Under the pieces are notes generated by a model. The model was given only the letters and a program-made list of their open reading frames with translations, made no database searches and was not told the origin of the DNA. The translations under genes were made by a program, and so were the position numbers. 64,000 bases of DNA from Shewanella sp. Choline-02u-19 (GTDB taxonomy: Bacteria; Pseudomonadota; Gammaproteobacteria; Enterobacterales; Shewanellaceae): positions 372,001 to 436,000 of the forward strand of contig NZ_PJBE01000013.1 in assembly GCF_002836205.1 (NCBI RefSeq), written 5' to 3'. This document shows, in pieces, positions 52,058 to 61,132 of the stretch. Each line of letters opens with the position of its first letter. The first letter of the stretch is position 1.

Positions 52058-54148
52058 TTACGCTGGCTCCTCTGCTAAAGACGATTCAACAAAGGTGGGC
52101 TCAACTTCGGCGAGTAACATGCCGTCACTGACCAGCTCTCCGGCTTTAAAGAAGAACGCACTGACGGTGCCATCAAATGGCGCTTCAATCGTATATTCCA
52201 TCTTCATCGCTTCCATCACCATAATGCCTTGTCCGGCAACCACGCTATCACCCATTTCAACTAGGTGGGTCACGATAGTGCCGTTCATTGGTGCTTTGAG
52301 CTTATCTTCTAAGTTGTCTTGCTCTTCGACCACTTCAGACTGAATGGCGCGGTAGTGATAACTGCTTGAGTTGATAAATAGGGTAAAGTCTTCACTTACT
52401 TGGCTGACGGGCACTTTTATCTTATGCCCTGTGCGCTTAATGGCTTGAGCGCAGTTGCTGCTCAGGGCTATTTCAGCATGCAGGGTTTCGCCGATGAGCT
52501 CACCAGATAGCGTTAACTGGCTATCATTCAAATTGAGCTGGTAGACCGATTGACCGCCGAGCTGAGTTTCAGTGAGCTCAAGGTGATTAACTTGTTGCTC
52601 ATCATCGAGCAAGGCGACTTGATGCACACTGGCACTATTGAGTCTAAAGCCACTGACGGCTCCCCAAGGTGAATAAGGGTCGTGACTATTGATAGCACAG
52701 CGTTTAGCGTCCTCTTTACGGGCGCATAACTGATAAAGCGCGGCTAATGCCAAGGCTGTTTGGCGTTCATTGGTTTTAGTGTTGCTAAGACCATGACCAA
52801 TTAATGCATCGCCATAACGCGCAATAAAGTCGGTGCTAAAATTGGCGTCACTAAAGGCGTCATGCTCAGCAATGTTGGCCAGAAACTCGATATTGTGTTT
52901 TAAGCCGCTAATTTGATATGAGGCAAGGGCATGAACAAGGCGCTGTAGTGCACGCGGGCGCGATTCATCCCAAGTGATAAGCTTTGAGATCATCGGGTCG
53001 TAAAAGTTACTGATCACATCATTTTCACGTACACCTGAGTCAATACGGACAAACTTGCTCTGCTCTGGCTCACGTAAAAAGTTGAGTTTGCCACTGGCTG
53101 GCAAAAAGTCATTTTGTGGATCTTCGGCGTAAATACGCACTTCAAACGCGTGGCCGTGAATACGCACTTCATCTTGTGTTAACGGCAGCTTACTGCCACT
53201 GGCGACCATCAACTGCCATTTGACGAGGTCTTGGCCGGTGACCATTTCGGTGACTGGGTGCTCTACTTGCAGACGAGTGTTCATCTCCATAAAGTAGAAG
53301 CTGCCGTCGGTATCCAGTAGGAACTCGACCGTGCCTGCACCCTCGTAATTAATGGCTTTTGCTGCAGCAACGGCGGCTTCGCCCATGCTGACGCGCAGTG
53401 CATCGCTAAGGCCTGGTGCGGGCGCTTCTTCGACGACTTTTTGATGGCGACGCTGAATGGAGCAGTCGCGATCGGATAAGTAGATACAGTCACCTTGGCT
53501 GTCGGCAAACACTTGCACTTCAACATGGCGAGGTTGGCGTAAATAACGCTCCATTAATAGCTTGTCGTTGCCAAATGAGCTTATGGCTTCGCGCCTTGCT
53601 GATTGAATTGCTTCAAGCACTTCACCACTGTTTTCAACAATGCGCATGCCTTTACCGCCCCCCCCATAGGCCGCTTTGATAAGCAGCGGAAATCCCATTT
53701 TGTTGGCTTCGGCGATCAGTAAGGCATCATCTTGTGCATCGCCATGATAACCCGGCACTAACGGCACATTTGCGGCACCCATAATCTCTTTTGCCGCGCT
53801 TTTACTGCCCATAGAATCAATGGCTGCGGCACTTGGGCCCACAAAGGCAATACCACTTTGTTCACATTTTAAAGCGAACTCGGCGTTTTCAGATAGAAAA
53901 CCATAACCTGGGTGGATAGCTTGAGCGCCAGATTTCTTGGCAATCTCGATAATCAGATCTGCTTTTAAGTACGAATCCGCTGGCGCACTGCCACCGAGAT
54001 AAAATGACTCATCGGCCATGGCAACATGACGAGCGTCAATGTCGGCATCTGAATACAGCGCCACAGTGCGTACGCCCATTGCTTGAGCTGTTTTAATGAT
54101 ACGGCAAGCAATTTCACCACGGTTGGCAATTAGCAATTTGGTAAACAT
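52058..54148 (-). CDS. liuD: Methylcrotonyl-CoA carboxylase biotin-containing subunit
   Basis: 696 residues from the ATG giving MFTKLLIANRGEIACRI; the longer in-frame upstream part lies within the liuC gene and is not coding in this frame. Order: biotin-carboxylase domain with the ATP-grasp loop AAYGGGGKGMRIV and EMNTRLQVEHPVTE, a linker, then the biotin carboxyl-carrier domain with VMEAMKMEY (biotinyl-Lys in AMKM). Works with LiuB to carboxylate 3-methylcrotonyl-CoA. The start is one base after the liuC stop, with GGAGCC as ribosome binding site. Confidence 0.93.
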   Translation of the reverse strand: MFTKLLIANRGEIACRIIKTAQAMGVRTVALYSDADIDARHVAMADESFYLGGSAPADSYLKADLIIEIAKKSGAQAIHPGYGFLSENAEFALKCEQSGIAFVGPSAAAIDSMGSKSAAKEIMGAANVPLVPGYHGDAQDDALLIAEANKMGFPLLIKAAYGGGGKGMRIVENSGEVLEAIQSARREAISSFGNDKLLMERYLRQPRHVEVQVFADSQGDCIYLSDRDCSIQRRHQKVVEEAPAPGLSDALRVSMGEAAVAAAKAINYEGAGTVEFLLDTDGSFYFMEMNTRLQVEHPVTEMVTGQDLVKWQLMVASGSKLPLTQDEVRIHGHAFEVRIYAEDPQNDFLPASGKLNFLREPEQSKFVRIDSGVRENDVISNFYDPMISKLITWDESRPRALQRLVHALASYQISGLKHNIEFLANIAEHDAFSDANFSTDFIARYGDALIGHGLSNTKTNERQTALALAALYQLCARKEDAKRCAINSHDPYSPWGAVSGFRLNSASVHQVALLDDEQQVNHLELTETQLGGQSVYQLNLNDSQLTLSGELIGETLHAEIALSSNCAQAIKRTGHKIKVPVSQVSEDFTLFINSSSYHYRAIQSEVVEEQDNLEDKLKAPMNGTIVTHLVEMGDSVVAGQGIMVMEAMKMEYTIEAPFDGTVSAFFFKAGELVSDGMLLAEVEPTFVESSLAEEPA

Positions 54149-54149
54149 A

Positions 54150-55019
54150 TTATTTGGCTCCTGGCGCGGTAGCAGCGTTATCGAGTACATCTTTTTGACT
54201 GATAGACCAGTCGGGACTGCGCTTTTCAAAGAATGCATTGAGGCCTTCTTGAGCCTCAATGGAAACTCGAATGCTAGCAATACGCTCACTGGTGTAATCG
54301 AGTGTGGTTTGATCTATTACGCCGTCTTCAAGTGTTGACAGTAAGCGCTTAGCCCATGCCATCCCCTGGGGGCTATTACTGAGCAGCGCAGCAATGATAG
54401 GGGCTGCTGCAGCATCTAAGTCATCTTCCACTTCGTGGATCACTTGCAGCTCAATGGCTTTTTGTACGTTGAATCGCTCGGCGGTCAGCATATAGCGACG
54501 CGCTGCACGTTGACCCATGGCGCGAGTGACATAAGGGCTGATCACTGCAGGCATGAGTCCAAGCTTCACTTCGCTTAAGCAAAAACTGGCTCGTGGATTG
54601 GCAATGGCGATATCGCAGCAACAAATGAGGCCAAGTGCGCCACCAAAAGCGACGCCTTGTACTTTAGCGATAGTCGGCTTAGGGAATTTGTCGAGTACTG
54701 ACATTAACTTGGCGAGCTCGTTGGCATCGCTAAGGTTCTGCGCGAAATCCATTTTTGCTTGTTTGCGCATCCAATTTAGATCGGCGCCAGCACTGAAGTT
54801 TTTACCATTGGCTTTAACGACAAGCACTTGGCATTGCGGAGTGTGAGCGAAGTATTCAAGCACTTGGATCATCTCGCTTATCATCACTTCGTCAAACGCA
54901 TTATGTTTGTCGGGGCGATCAAGGATAAGCTCAGCGACGCCATTATCGAGTGTGCAGCTGACATACTGACATTGCTGCGCAAGTCTTTCAGTGGTCATTT
55001 GTAGGGTTTCATTAGTCAT
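54150..55019 (-). CDS. liuC: Methylglutaconyl-CoA hydratase (enoyl-CoA hydratase family)
   Basis: A 289-residue crotonase-family protein, placed between the carboxylase subunits, hydrating 3-methylglutaconyl-CoA to HMG-CoA. Features: ILDRPDKHNAFD, NGKNFSAGADLNWM (oxyanion-hole region), GVAFGGALGLICCCDIAIA and SEVKLGLMPAVISPYV. Position within liuB-liuC-liuD and the family match give the specific role; the domain alone would only say enoyl-CoA hydratase. Confidence 0.9.
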   Translation of the reverse strand: MTNETLQMTTERLAQQCQYVSCTLDNGVAELILDRPDKHNAFDEVMISEMIQVLEYFAHTPQCQVLVVKANGKNFSAGADLNWMRKQAKMDFAQNLSDANELAKLMSVLDKFPKPTIAKVQGVAFGGALGLICCCDIAIANPRASFCLSEVKLGLMPAVISPYVTRAMGQRAARRYMLTAERFNVQKAIELQVIHEVEDDLDAAAAPIIAALLSNSPQGMAWAKRLLSTLEDGVIDQTTLDYTSERIASIRVSIEAQEGLNAFFEKRSPDWSISQKDVLDNAATAPGAK

Positions 55020-55084
55020 TGTGTTGTTCCCAGTTTAGGTCCAAGGTTTAGCTTCTGCTTTCTGTCGCAGCAATGGCCGAGCCA

Positions 55085-56692
55085 TTACATACGGAACACC
55101 CCAAATTTAGTGTCTTCTACTGGCGCATTTAATGCGGCAGAAAGGGCTAAACCAACAACATCTCGAGTTTGTGCTGGGTCAATAATACCGTCGTCCCATA
55201 AACGCGCGCTGGCATGATATGGGTGACCCTCTTTATCGTATTGCTCAACGATGGGCTTGCGGAAGTTTTGCTCATCTTCAGCTGACCAATCCATGCCTTT
55301 CCGTTTAAGGCCATCACGTTTAACGGTGGCTAGCACCCCGGCAGCTTGTTCGCCGCCCATGACCGATATGCGCGCATTGGGCCACATCCACATCATGGTT
55401 GGATCAAACGCTCTGCCGCACATGCCGTAGTTACCGGCGCCATAGCTGCCGCCGATGATGACAGTGAACTTAGGCACATTGGCACATGACACTGCGGTCA
55501 CCATCTTGGCACCATGCTTGGCGATACCTTCATGTTCGTACTTTTTACCGACCATAAAGCCAGTAATATTCTGTAGAAACAACAGGGGTATTTTGCGTTG
55601 ACAGCAAAGCTCAATAAAGTGGGCGCCTTTTTGTGCAGACTCAGAGAACAAGATGCCATTGTTAGCGATGATGCCGACGGGGTAGCCATGAATACGCGCG
55701 AAACCACACACCAAGGTGGCGCCGTAATTGGCCTTAAATTCGTCAAAGTCAGAATCATCGACGACGCGAGCAATGACCTCTTTAACATCGAATGGCTTTT
55801 TAAGATCAGTCCCGACGATGCCATAAAGTTCGTTAATATCGAATTTTGGTGGTTTGGTTGGCGTCAGTAGTGCTTCAATCCGTTTTTGATGATTGAGTCG
55901 AGTGACGGCTTTGCGAGCAAGCTCTAAAGCATGGTCATCGTTTTGGGCCAGATGATCGGCAACGCCGGATATTTTAGTGTGTACTTCAGCGCCGCCAAGT
56001 TCTTCAGCAGTGACCTCTTCGCCGGTGGCGGCCTTTACCAGTGGAGGACCTGCAAGGAAGATGGTGCCTTGCTCTTTAACGATAATTGACTCGTCTGCCA
56101 TCGCGGGAACATACGCACCACCTGCAGTACAAAGCCCCATCACCACGGCAATTTGCGGAATACCTTTAGCCGACATTTTCGCTTGGTTATAAAAAATGCG
56201 CCCGAAATGCTCTCGGTCTGGAAACACTTCATCTTGACGGGGTAAGTTTGCGCCGCCTGAATCGACAAGGTAAATACAGGGTAGGTGACAACGGCTGGCA
56301 ATCTCTTGCGCTCGCAGATGCTTTTTCACCGTCACAGGGTAGTAAGTACCGCCTTTAACTGTGGCATCGTTGGCGATAATCATGCATTCAACACCACTCA
56401 CTCGGCCTATACCGGCAATAATACCGGCAGCAGGGACGAGGTCTTCATAGAGTTCGAAAGCGGCAAACTGTGATATTTCTAAAAAAGGAGAACCAGGATC
56501 GAGTAGTTTCTCAACACGTTGACGCGGCAGTAGCTTTCCACGTGAAAGGTGACGTTCACGAGCAACGTCGCCGCCACCTTGTTCAATTTGATGTAGTTTT
56601 GATTTTAGGTCTTGAACGACGGCGGCCATGTCATCAAATTTGGCTTTGAATTCATCGCTGCGGGAATTAATACGACTGCTGAGTTGAGTCAC
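55085..56692 (-). CDS. liuB: Methylcrotonyl-CoA carboxylase carboxyltransferase subunit
   Basis: A 535-residue carboxyltransferase of the crotonase superfamily. DSGGANLPRQDEVFPD and GTIFLAGPPLVKAATGEEV are typical of MCC beta; the second half has NNGILFSESAQKGAHFIEL, FLQNITGFMVGKKYE and GGSYGAGNYGMCGRAF. Supplies the carboxyl-transfer site for LiuD's carboxybiotin. In this cluster it stands directly after liuA with a ~100-bp gap. Confidence 0.94.
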   Translation of the reverse strand: MTQLSSRINSRSDEFKAKFDDMAAVVQDLKSKLHQIEQGGGDVARERHLSRGKLLPRQRVEKLLDPGSPFLEISQFAAFELYEDLVPAAGIIAGIGRVSGVECMIIANDATVKGGTYYPVTVKKHLRAQEIASRCHLPCIYLVDSGGANLPRQDEVFPDREHFGRIFYNQAKMSAKGIPQIAVVMGLCTAGGAYVPAMADESIIVKEQGTIFLAGPPLVKAATGEEVTAEELGGAEVHTKISGVADHLAQNDDHALELARKAVTRLNHQKRIEALLTPTKPPKFDINELYGIVGTDLKKPFDVKEVIARVVDDSDFDEFKANYGATLVCGFARIHGYPVGIIANNGILFSESAQKGAHFIELCCQRKIPLLFLQNITGFMVGKKYEHEGIAKHGAKMVTAVSCANVPKFTVIIGGSYGAGNYGMCGRAFDPTMMWMWPNARISVMGGEQAAGVLATVKRDGLKRKGMDWSAEDEQNFRKPIVEQYDKEGHPYHASARLWDDGIIDPAQTRDVVGLALSAALNAPVEDTKFGVFRM

Positions 56693-56766
56693 AATTTCAA
56701 TCCTTTTTAAGTTGGAACCAGAGCGACGTTGTGGCTGTCGCCCTTATTCCAAATTAGGGCTCTAAT

Positions 56767-56783
56767 GACTCGCTAAACGAGTC
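56767..56783 (-). promoter_or_regulatory. Intercistronic hairpin between liuA and liuB
   Basis: GACTCG-CTAAA-CGAGTC, a short stem in the gap. No T run long enough for clear termination; may set relative expression. Confidence 0.35.
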
Positions 56784-56794
56784 TTATTATTGGT

Positions 56795-57964
56795 TTATTT
56801 TGACTCGTTAAACAGTTCGCGGCCAATGAGCATACGGCGAATTTCTGATGTACCTGCGCCAATTTCATAAAGCTTAGCGTCACGCAGCAAGCGGCCAGTG
56901 GCGTAGTCATTGACGTAACCGTTACCGCCGAGCAGTTGAATCGCATCGAGTGCCATTTTGGTCGCCAGTTCCGCAGAATACAAAATAGCGCCGGCGGCAT
57001 CTTTACGGGTTGTTTCACCGCGGTCACATGATTTAGCGACGTTGTAGATGTAAGATTTTGCGGCGTTCATGCCAGTGTACATATCGGCAAGTTTGCCTTG
57101 TACTAGCTGGAACTGACCAATAGATTTACCAAACTGCTCACGCTCGTGAACGTAAGGTATGACGATATCCATACACGCCGTCATGATCCCAAGTGGGCCA
57201 CCAGACAACACCACACGCTCATAATCAAGCCCACTCATTAACACTTTAACGCCATTGTTTAGGCCGCCAAGAATGTTTTCTGCTGGGACTTCACAATCTT
57301 CAAAAACAAGCTCACAAGTGTTTGAACCACGCATGCCGAGCTTGTCGAGTTTTTGTGCTTGGCTAAAGCCTTTAGAGCCGCGTTCGACAATAAAAGCGGT
57401 AATTCCGTGTGCACCTTTATCGAGGTCCGTTTTTGCGTAGATAACATAGGTGTGGGCATCTGGGCCGTTAGTGATCCACATCTTGTTGCCGTTGAGAATG
57501 TATCTGTCACCCTCTTTACGTGCATGCAGTTTCATTGAAACCACATCTGAACCGGCATTGGGCTCACTCATGGCTAAGGCGCCAATGTGTTCACCTGTCA
57601 CCAGTTTTGGTAGGTACTTGTCTTTTTGCTCTTTACTACCGTTACGGTTTATCTGGTTAACACAAAGATTTGAGTGAGCGCCGTAGCTGAGCCCGATAGA
57701 AGCTGATGCGCGTGAAATCTCTTCCATGGCAACGACATGTGCGAGGTAGCCCATGTTAGCACCACCGTACTCTTCTGCAACGGTGACCCCTAACAGACCC
57801 ATATCACCGAGTACTGGCCAAAGCTCGTTAGGAAACGCGTTATCGATATCCGTTTTGGCGGCTATTGGTGCTATTTCGTTAGCAGCAAAATTTTGTACCG
57901 CGTCGCGTAGCATGTCGACGTCTTCGCCAAGGTCGAAATTTAGAGATGAGTAGAGTTGAGTCAT
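56795..57964 (-). CDS. liuA: Isovaleryl-CoA dehydrogenase
   Basis: 389 residues from the ATG giving MTQLYSSLNFDLGEDVD; an upstream in-frame start would add nine residues. Acyl-CoA dehydrogenase fold with LGVTVAEEYGGANMGYLAH, ALAMSEPNAGSDVVSMKL, GNKMWITNGPDAHTYVIYAKTD, catalytic Glu near GLDYERVVLSGGPLG, and QLLGGNGYVNDY...GTSEIRRMLIGREL. Oxidises isovaleryl-CoA to 3-methylcrotonyl-CoA with FAD. First structural gene of the operon. Confidence 0.93.
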   Translation of the reverse strand: MTQLYSSLNFDLGEDVDMLRDAVQNFAANEIAPIAAKTDIDNAFPNELWPVLGDMGLLGVTVAEEYGGANMGYLAHVVAMEEISRASASIGLSYGAHSNLCVNQINRNGSKEQKDKYLPKLVTGEHIGALAMSEPNAGSDVVSMKLHARKEGDRYILNGNKMWITNGPDAHTYVIYAKTDLDKGAHGITAFIVERGSKGFSQAQKLDKLGMRGSNTCELVFEDCEVPAENILGGLNNGVKVLMSGLDYERVVLSGGPLGIMTACMDIVIPYVHEREQFGKSIGQFQLVQGKLADMYTGMNAAKSYIYNVAKSCDRGETTRKDAAGAILYSAELATKMALDAIQLLGGNGYVNDYATGRLLRDAKLYEIGAGTSEIRRMLIGRELFNESK

Positions 57965-58064
57965 GTGCTTGTGTCCTGTCAATGTGTCCATTTATTCAAG
58001 TTCACTGATCTATGTCGTGATACTCGTAGGCTTGTTATTTTGTTGGTGTTATCAAGTGCTGTTT

Positions 58065-58463
58065 TTACTGACTATTGTTCACGAGTGCATCACGGCATTG
58101 CTGTTCTGCCGAGTTGAGCTCCATCAATACCACTTTTATATCGTCCATTTGCTGCTGTAGGGCGACTTTTTTGTCTTCCACTAATTCGAGCATGGTGTGC
58201 AGCTGTGTGCTGCTGTTTTTGTCTGCATCGTATAGTTCGAATAAGCGTCTTGTTTCTGCTAATGAAAAACCTAAACGCTTACCTCGTAAAATGAGTTTGA
58301 GTCTGACCCGTTCGGTCAAATTGTAGATCCGAGTTTGACCACGACGTTTAGGTTTTAGAAGACCTTGATCTTCGTAAAAACGAATACTACGAGTCGTGAT
58401 ATCAAACTCTTTTGATAGATCACTAATTGAGTACGTCGTTTGGGGTAACTGTTTTTCAGTCAT
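58065..58463 (-). CDS. liuR: MerR-family regulator LiuR
   Basis: 132 residues from the ATG giving MTEKQLPQTTYSISDLS. N-terminal MerR winged helix: YSISDLSKEFDITTRSIRFYEDQGLLKPKRRGQTRIYN, then LILRGKRLGFSLAETRRLFELYD and a C-terminal dimerisation coiled coil with LELVEDKKVALQQQ. No metal-binding cysteines. LiuR is known as the repressor/activator of leucine and isoleucine degradation in gamma-proteobacteria; identity is from the family and the cluster position. It stands just upstream of liuA on the same strand. Confidence 0.87.
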   Translation of the reverse strand: MTEKQLPQTTYSISDLSKEFDITTRSIRFYEDQGLLKPKRRGQTRIYNLTERVRLKLILRGKRLGFSLAETRRLFELYDADKNSSTQLHTMLELVEDKKVALQQQMDDIKVVLMELNSAEQQCRDALVNNSQ

Positions 58464-58507
58464 TAATAACACCATATTTATTAACTTTTCTTGCACGATA
58501 TAGGAAG

Positions 58508-58523
58508 TTTACGTAAAGGTAAA
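58508..58523. promoter_or_regulatory. Probable LiuR operator
   Basis: TTTAC-GTAAAG-GTAAA, an inverted repeat 45 bp upstream of the liuR start, consistent with a MerR-type dyad and with the reported TTTACGT...GTAAA character of LiuR sites. Similar repeats were not found before the divergent gene. Binding is inference. Confidence 0.5.
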
Positions 58524-58634
58524 GTTTGCGGTGCGGTGTAACCGCTGTTTTCATGTCAATTGTGCGTGCCATAACAGTCACATTCGATAAACATACGTTT
58601 GATTTTAAGAGGGTTTATCGCTCGGTAAATCCTT

Positions 58635-58653
58635 AGTTAACATGTTGTTAACT
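58635..58653. promoter_or_regulatory. 7-bp-arm palindrome in the liuR-prpE intergenic region
   Basis: AGTTAAC-ATGTT-GTTAACT. Lies ~170 bp before the acyl-CoA synthetase start. Typical of a repressor site of unknown family. Confidence 0.4.
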
Positions 58654-58825
58654 ATTTTTATATTTGCTTTAAATTGCTGTGGATGACTCTTTTACCCACT
58701 CATTCTAAGGTCTAATGGGGATTTTATGAGCGGCGGAGCATAATGTTTCAAAGGCAATAAAAGGACAAGGCTCATCGCGATGTGGCAACGTTTACGCTGC
58801 GGTGACGTTAACTGGAGTATGCATA

Positions 58826-60730
58826 GTGAAAGATAAAAACACGCAATTACATGCAAGTTCAATCTCAAATCCACAACAGTTTTGGGGGCAAGCTGCACAA
58901 GCAATTGATTGGATATCACCTTGGGATAAAGTCCTTGATGACAGCGAAGCACCTTTTTACCATTGGTTTAAAGGCGGCAAGATGAATACTTGCTTCAATG
59001 CGGTTGATAGACACGTGATTGCCGGGCGCGGATCTCAAATTGCTATTCAGTACGTCAGCCCTGTGACAGAGACTGAATATGGGATTACTTATCTAGAGCT
59101 ACAAGCTCAAGTCAGCCGCTTAGCAGGCTATATGGATTCTATCGGCGTTAAAAAGGGCGACCGAGTGCTGATTTATATGCCGATGGTGCCTGAAACGGCC
59201 TATGCGATGCTGGCGTGTGCGCGCATTGGTGCTATTCACTCAGTGGTGTTTGGGGGCTTTGCTGCCAATGAACTGGCGACGCGGATAAACGACGCCAAAC
59301 CTAAACTGATTTTGTCAGCGTCGTGCGGTATTGAGCCGTCAGGCGTTGTTGCTTATAAACCGCTACTGGATAACGCGCTTGAGCAGGCGACTCATAAAGT
59401 AGGGCACTGCTTAATCTTAAACCGCAGCCAGTTAGAAGCTTCATTACAGCAAGGCCGAGATGTTGACTGGCAGCTAGGCGTTGCTGCAGCGCCAAACATC
59501 GACTGCGTGGTGTTAGAGGCCACCGATCCACTCTACATCCTCTATACCTCGGGGACGACGGGGCAACCTAAAGGTGTTGTTCGCGACAATGGCGGCCACA
59601 GTGTAGCGCTTGCTTGGTCGATGAAAAATATTTATGACATTGGCGTTGGTGATAGCTTTTGGGCGGCATCAGATGTGGGCTGGGTAGTGGGTCACTCTTA
59701 TATTGTTTATGGGCCATTGCTGGTAGGCGCTACGACCTTAATGTATGAAGGTAAGCCGATTGGTACGCCCGATCCTGGAGCATTTTGGCGCACGATTGCA
59801 AAGTACAATGTGAAAAGCTTTTTTACAGCGCCGACCGCAATAAGAGCCATTAAGCGAGACGACCCTGATGGCGAGTACCTTGAAGGTATTGATTTATCCT
59901 GTCTGAAATATGTGTTTCTGGCCGGTGAGCGCTGCGATCCAGACACTCTGCATTGGTCAGAAGAAAAGCTTAAAAAACCGATTATCGATCATTGGTGGCA
60001 AACAGAAACGGGTTGGCCTGTTGCGGCAAACCTGATGGGATATGCGCCTGTTGAGGTAAAAGCGGGTTCACCTGCACTGGCCGTACCTGGCTATCAAATT
60101 GAAGTGGTTGATATGATGGGTGACCAAGTCGCCTCGAACGAGTCTGGTAATGTGGTGATTAAGCTGCCATTGCCCCCAGGTACTTTAACCACGCTTTGGC
60201 AAAACGAGCAGCGCTATAAAGACAGTTATTTGTCGATGTATCCGGGTTATTACCTCACTGGAGATGCAGGATATAAAGATGAGGATGGTTATCTTTATAT
60301 CATGAGTCGCATTGACGACATCATTAATGTGGCTGGACATCGTTTATCGACGGGTCGATTTGAAGAGGTGTTATGCCAGCATGAGGCGGTTGCCGAGGCT
60401 GCAGTGATTGGCGTCGCTGATGAGCTTAAAGGCCAGGTGCCGTTAGGATTAGTGGTACTAAAAAAAGGTGTCACCCTAAATGAAGCTGAACTGAATCAAC
60501 AATTAAGGGCGCTAGTACGGCAAGAAATTGGCCCCGTTGCCGCCTTTAGGTTAGTCAGCGCGGTACAAAAGTTACCTAAAACACGCTCAGGTAAAATTTT
60601 GCGAGGTACAATGCGAAATATTGCCGACAACAAAAAATACAATGTGCCTGCCACAATTGAAGATCCAGCCACATTAGATATTGTTCGTAACACCTTGACC
60701 CGTATGGGGTATGCCGACGCGCACATATAA
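58826..60730 (+). CDS. prpE: Propionyl-CoA synthetase-type acyl-CoA ligase (PrpE-like)
   Basis: 634 residues starting with GTG at 58826, preceded by GGAG at a good distance. ANL superfamily: YILYTSGTTGQPKGVV (AMP motif), followed by RDNGGH, the hallmark of the propionyl-CoA synthetase/ACSS3 branch, then DHWWQTETGWP, YYLTGDAGYKDEDGY and the Lys-bearing PKTRSGKILRGTMRNI at the C-terminus. It activates propionate or a similar short-chain acid with ATP and CoA. It is divergent from liuR, so may be co-controlled; the link to branched-chain acid breakdown is by position. Confidence 0.88.
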   Translation: MKDKNTQLHASSISNPQQFWGQAAQAIDWISPWDKVLDDSEAPFYHWFKGGKMNTCFNAVDRHVIAGRGSQIAIQYVSPVTETEYGITYLELQAQVSRLAGYMDSIGVKKGDRVLIYMPMVPETAYAMLACARIGAIHSVVFGGFAANELATRINDAKPKLILSASCGIEPSGVVAYKPLLDNALEQATHKVGHCLILNRSQLEASLQQGRDVDWQLGVAAAPNIDCVVLEATDPLYILYTSGTTGQPKGVVRDNGGHSVALAWSMKNIYDIGVGDSFWAASDVGWVVGHSYIVYGPLLVGATTLMYEGKPIGTPDPGAFWRTIAKYNVKSFFTAPTAIRAIKRDDPDGEYLEGIDLSCLKYVFLAGERCDPDTLHWSEEKLKKPIIDHWWQTETGWPVAANLMGYAPVEVKAGSPALAVPGYQIEVVDMMGDQVASNESGNVVIKLPLPPGTLTTLWQNEQRYKDSYLSMYPGYYLTGDAGYKDEDGYLYIMSRIDDIINVAGHRLSTGRFEEVLCQHEAVAEAAVIGVADELKGQVPLGLVVLKKGVTLNEAELNQQLRALVRQEIGPVAAFRLVSAVQKLPKTRSGKILRGTMRNIADNKKYNVPATIEDPATLDIVRNTLTRMGYADAHI

Positions 60731-60758
60731 GCGGATGGGTATTTAAATAGTAAACTCT

Positions 60759-60792
60759 ATGGCAAAGTCGTTAAACGGCTTTGCCATTTTTT
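60759..60792 (+). terminator. Terminator after the prpE-like gene
   Basis: ATGGCAAAG...CTTTGCCAT followed by TTTTTTATG. Nine-bp stem plus T run. Confidence 0.9.
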
Positions 60793-61132
60793 ATGTTCAT
60801 GCTTGTACTTATTCCCAGAACCCACTTCTGTAAATTTTAAATTTTATCAATAGAACGTTTTTGTTGTGTTATCAGACGGAGAATGCGAAGGAACAGTATC
60901 TTATTGCGGTAATTTTTTACTCGTGAACAATAAGGTATGACTGCGGTTTGTACAAAGTTGATAGCGTCAACATCGTAAATTTCTCGTGACTAAGATTAAG
61001 GTTGCTAGTAATTTACTTACCAAAGTCTGTATAATCTACAACAAAACAAACCCTATCAAGTGAGTAAAATAGTTTGAATTTACGACTAAAATAGATAGGA
61101 AAATCCTCTGTGACCTGCGGAATAAAACTTAA
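60793..61132. promoter_or_regulatory. Upstream region of gnd
   Basis: 340 bp of AT-rich DNA after the previous terminator; must contain the gnd promoter. I cannot place it reliably. Confidence 0.4.
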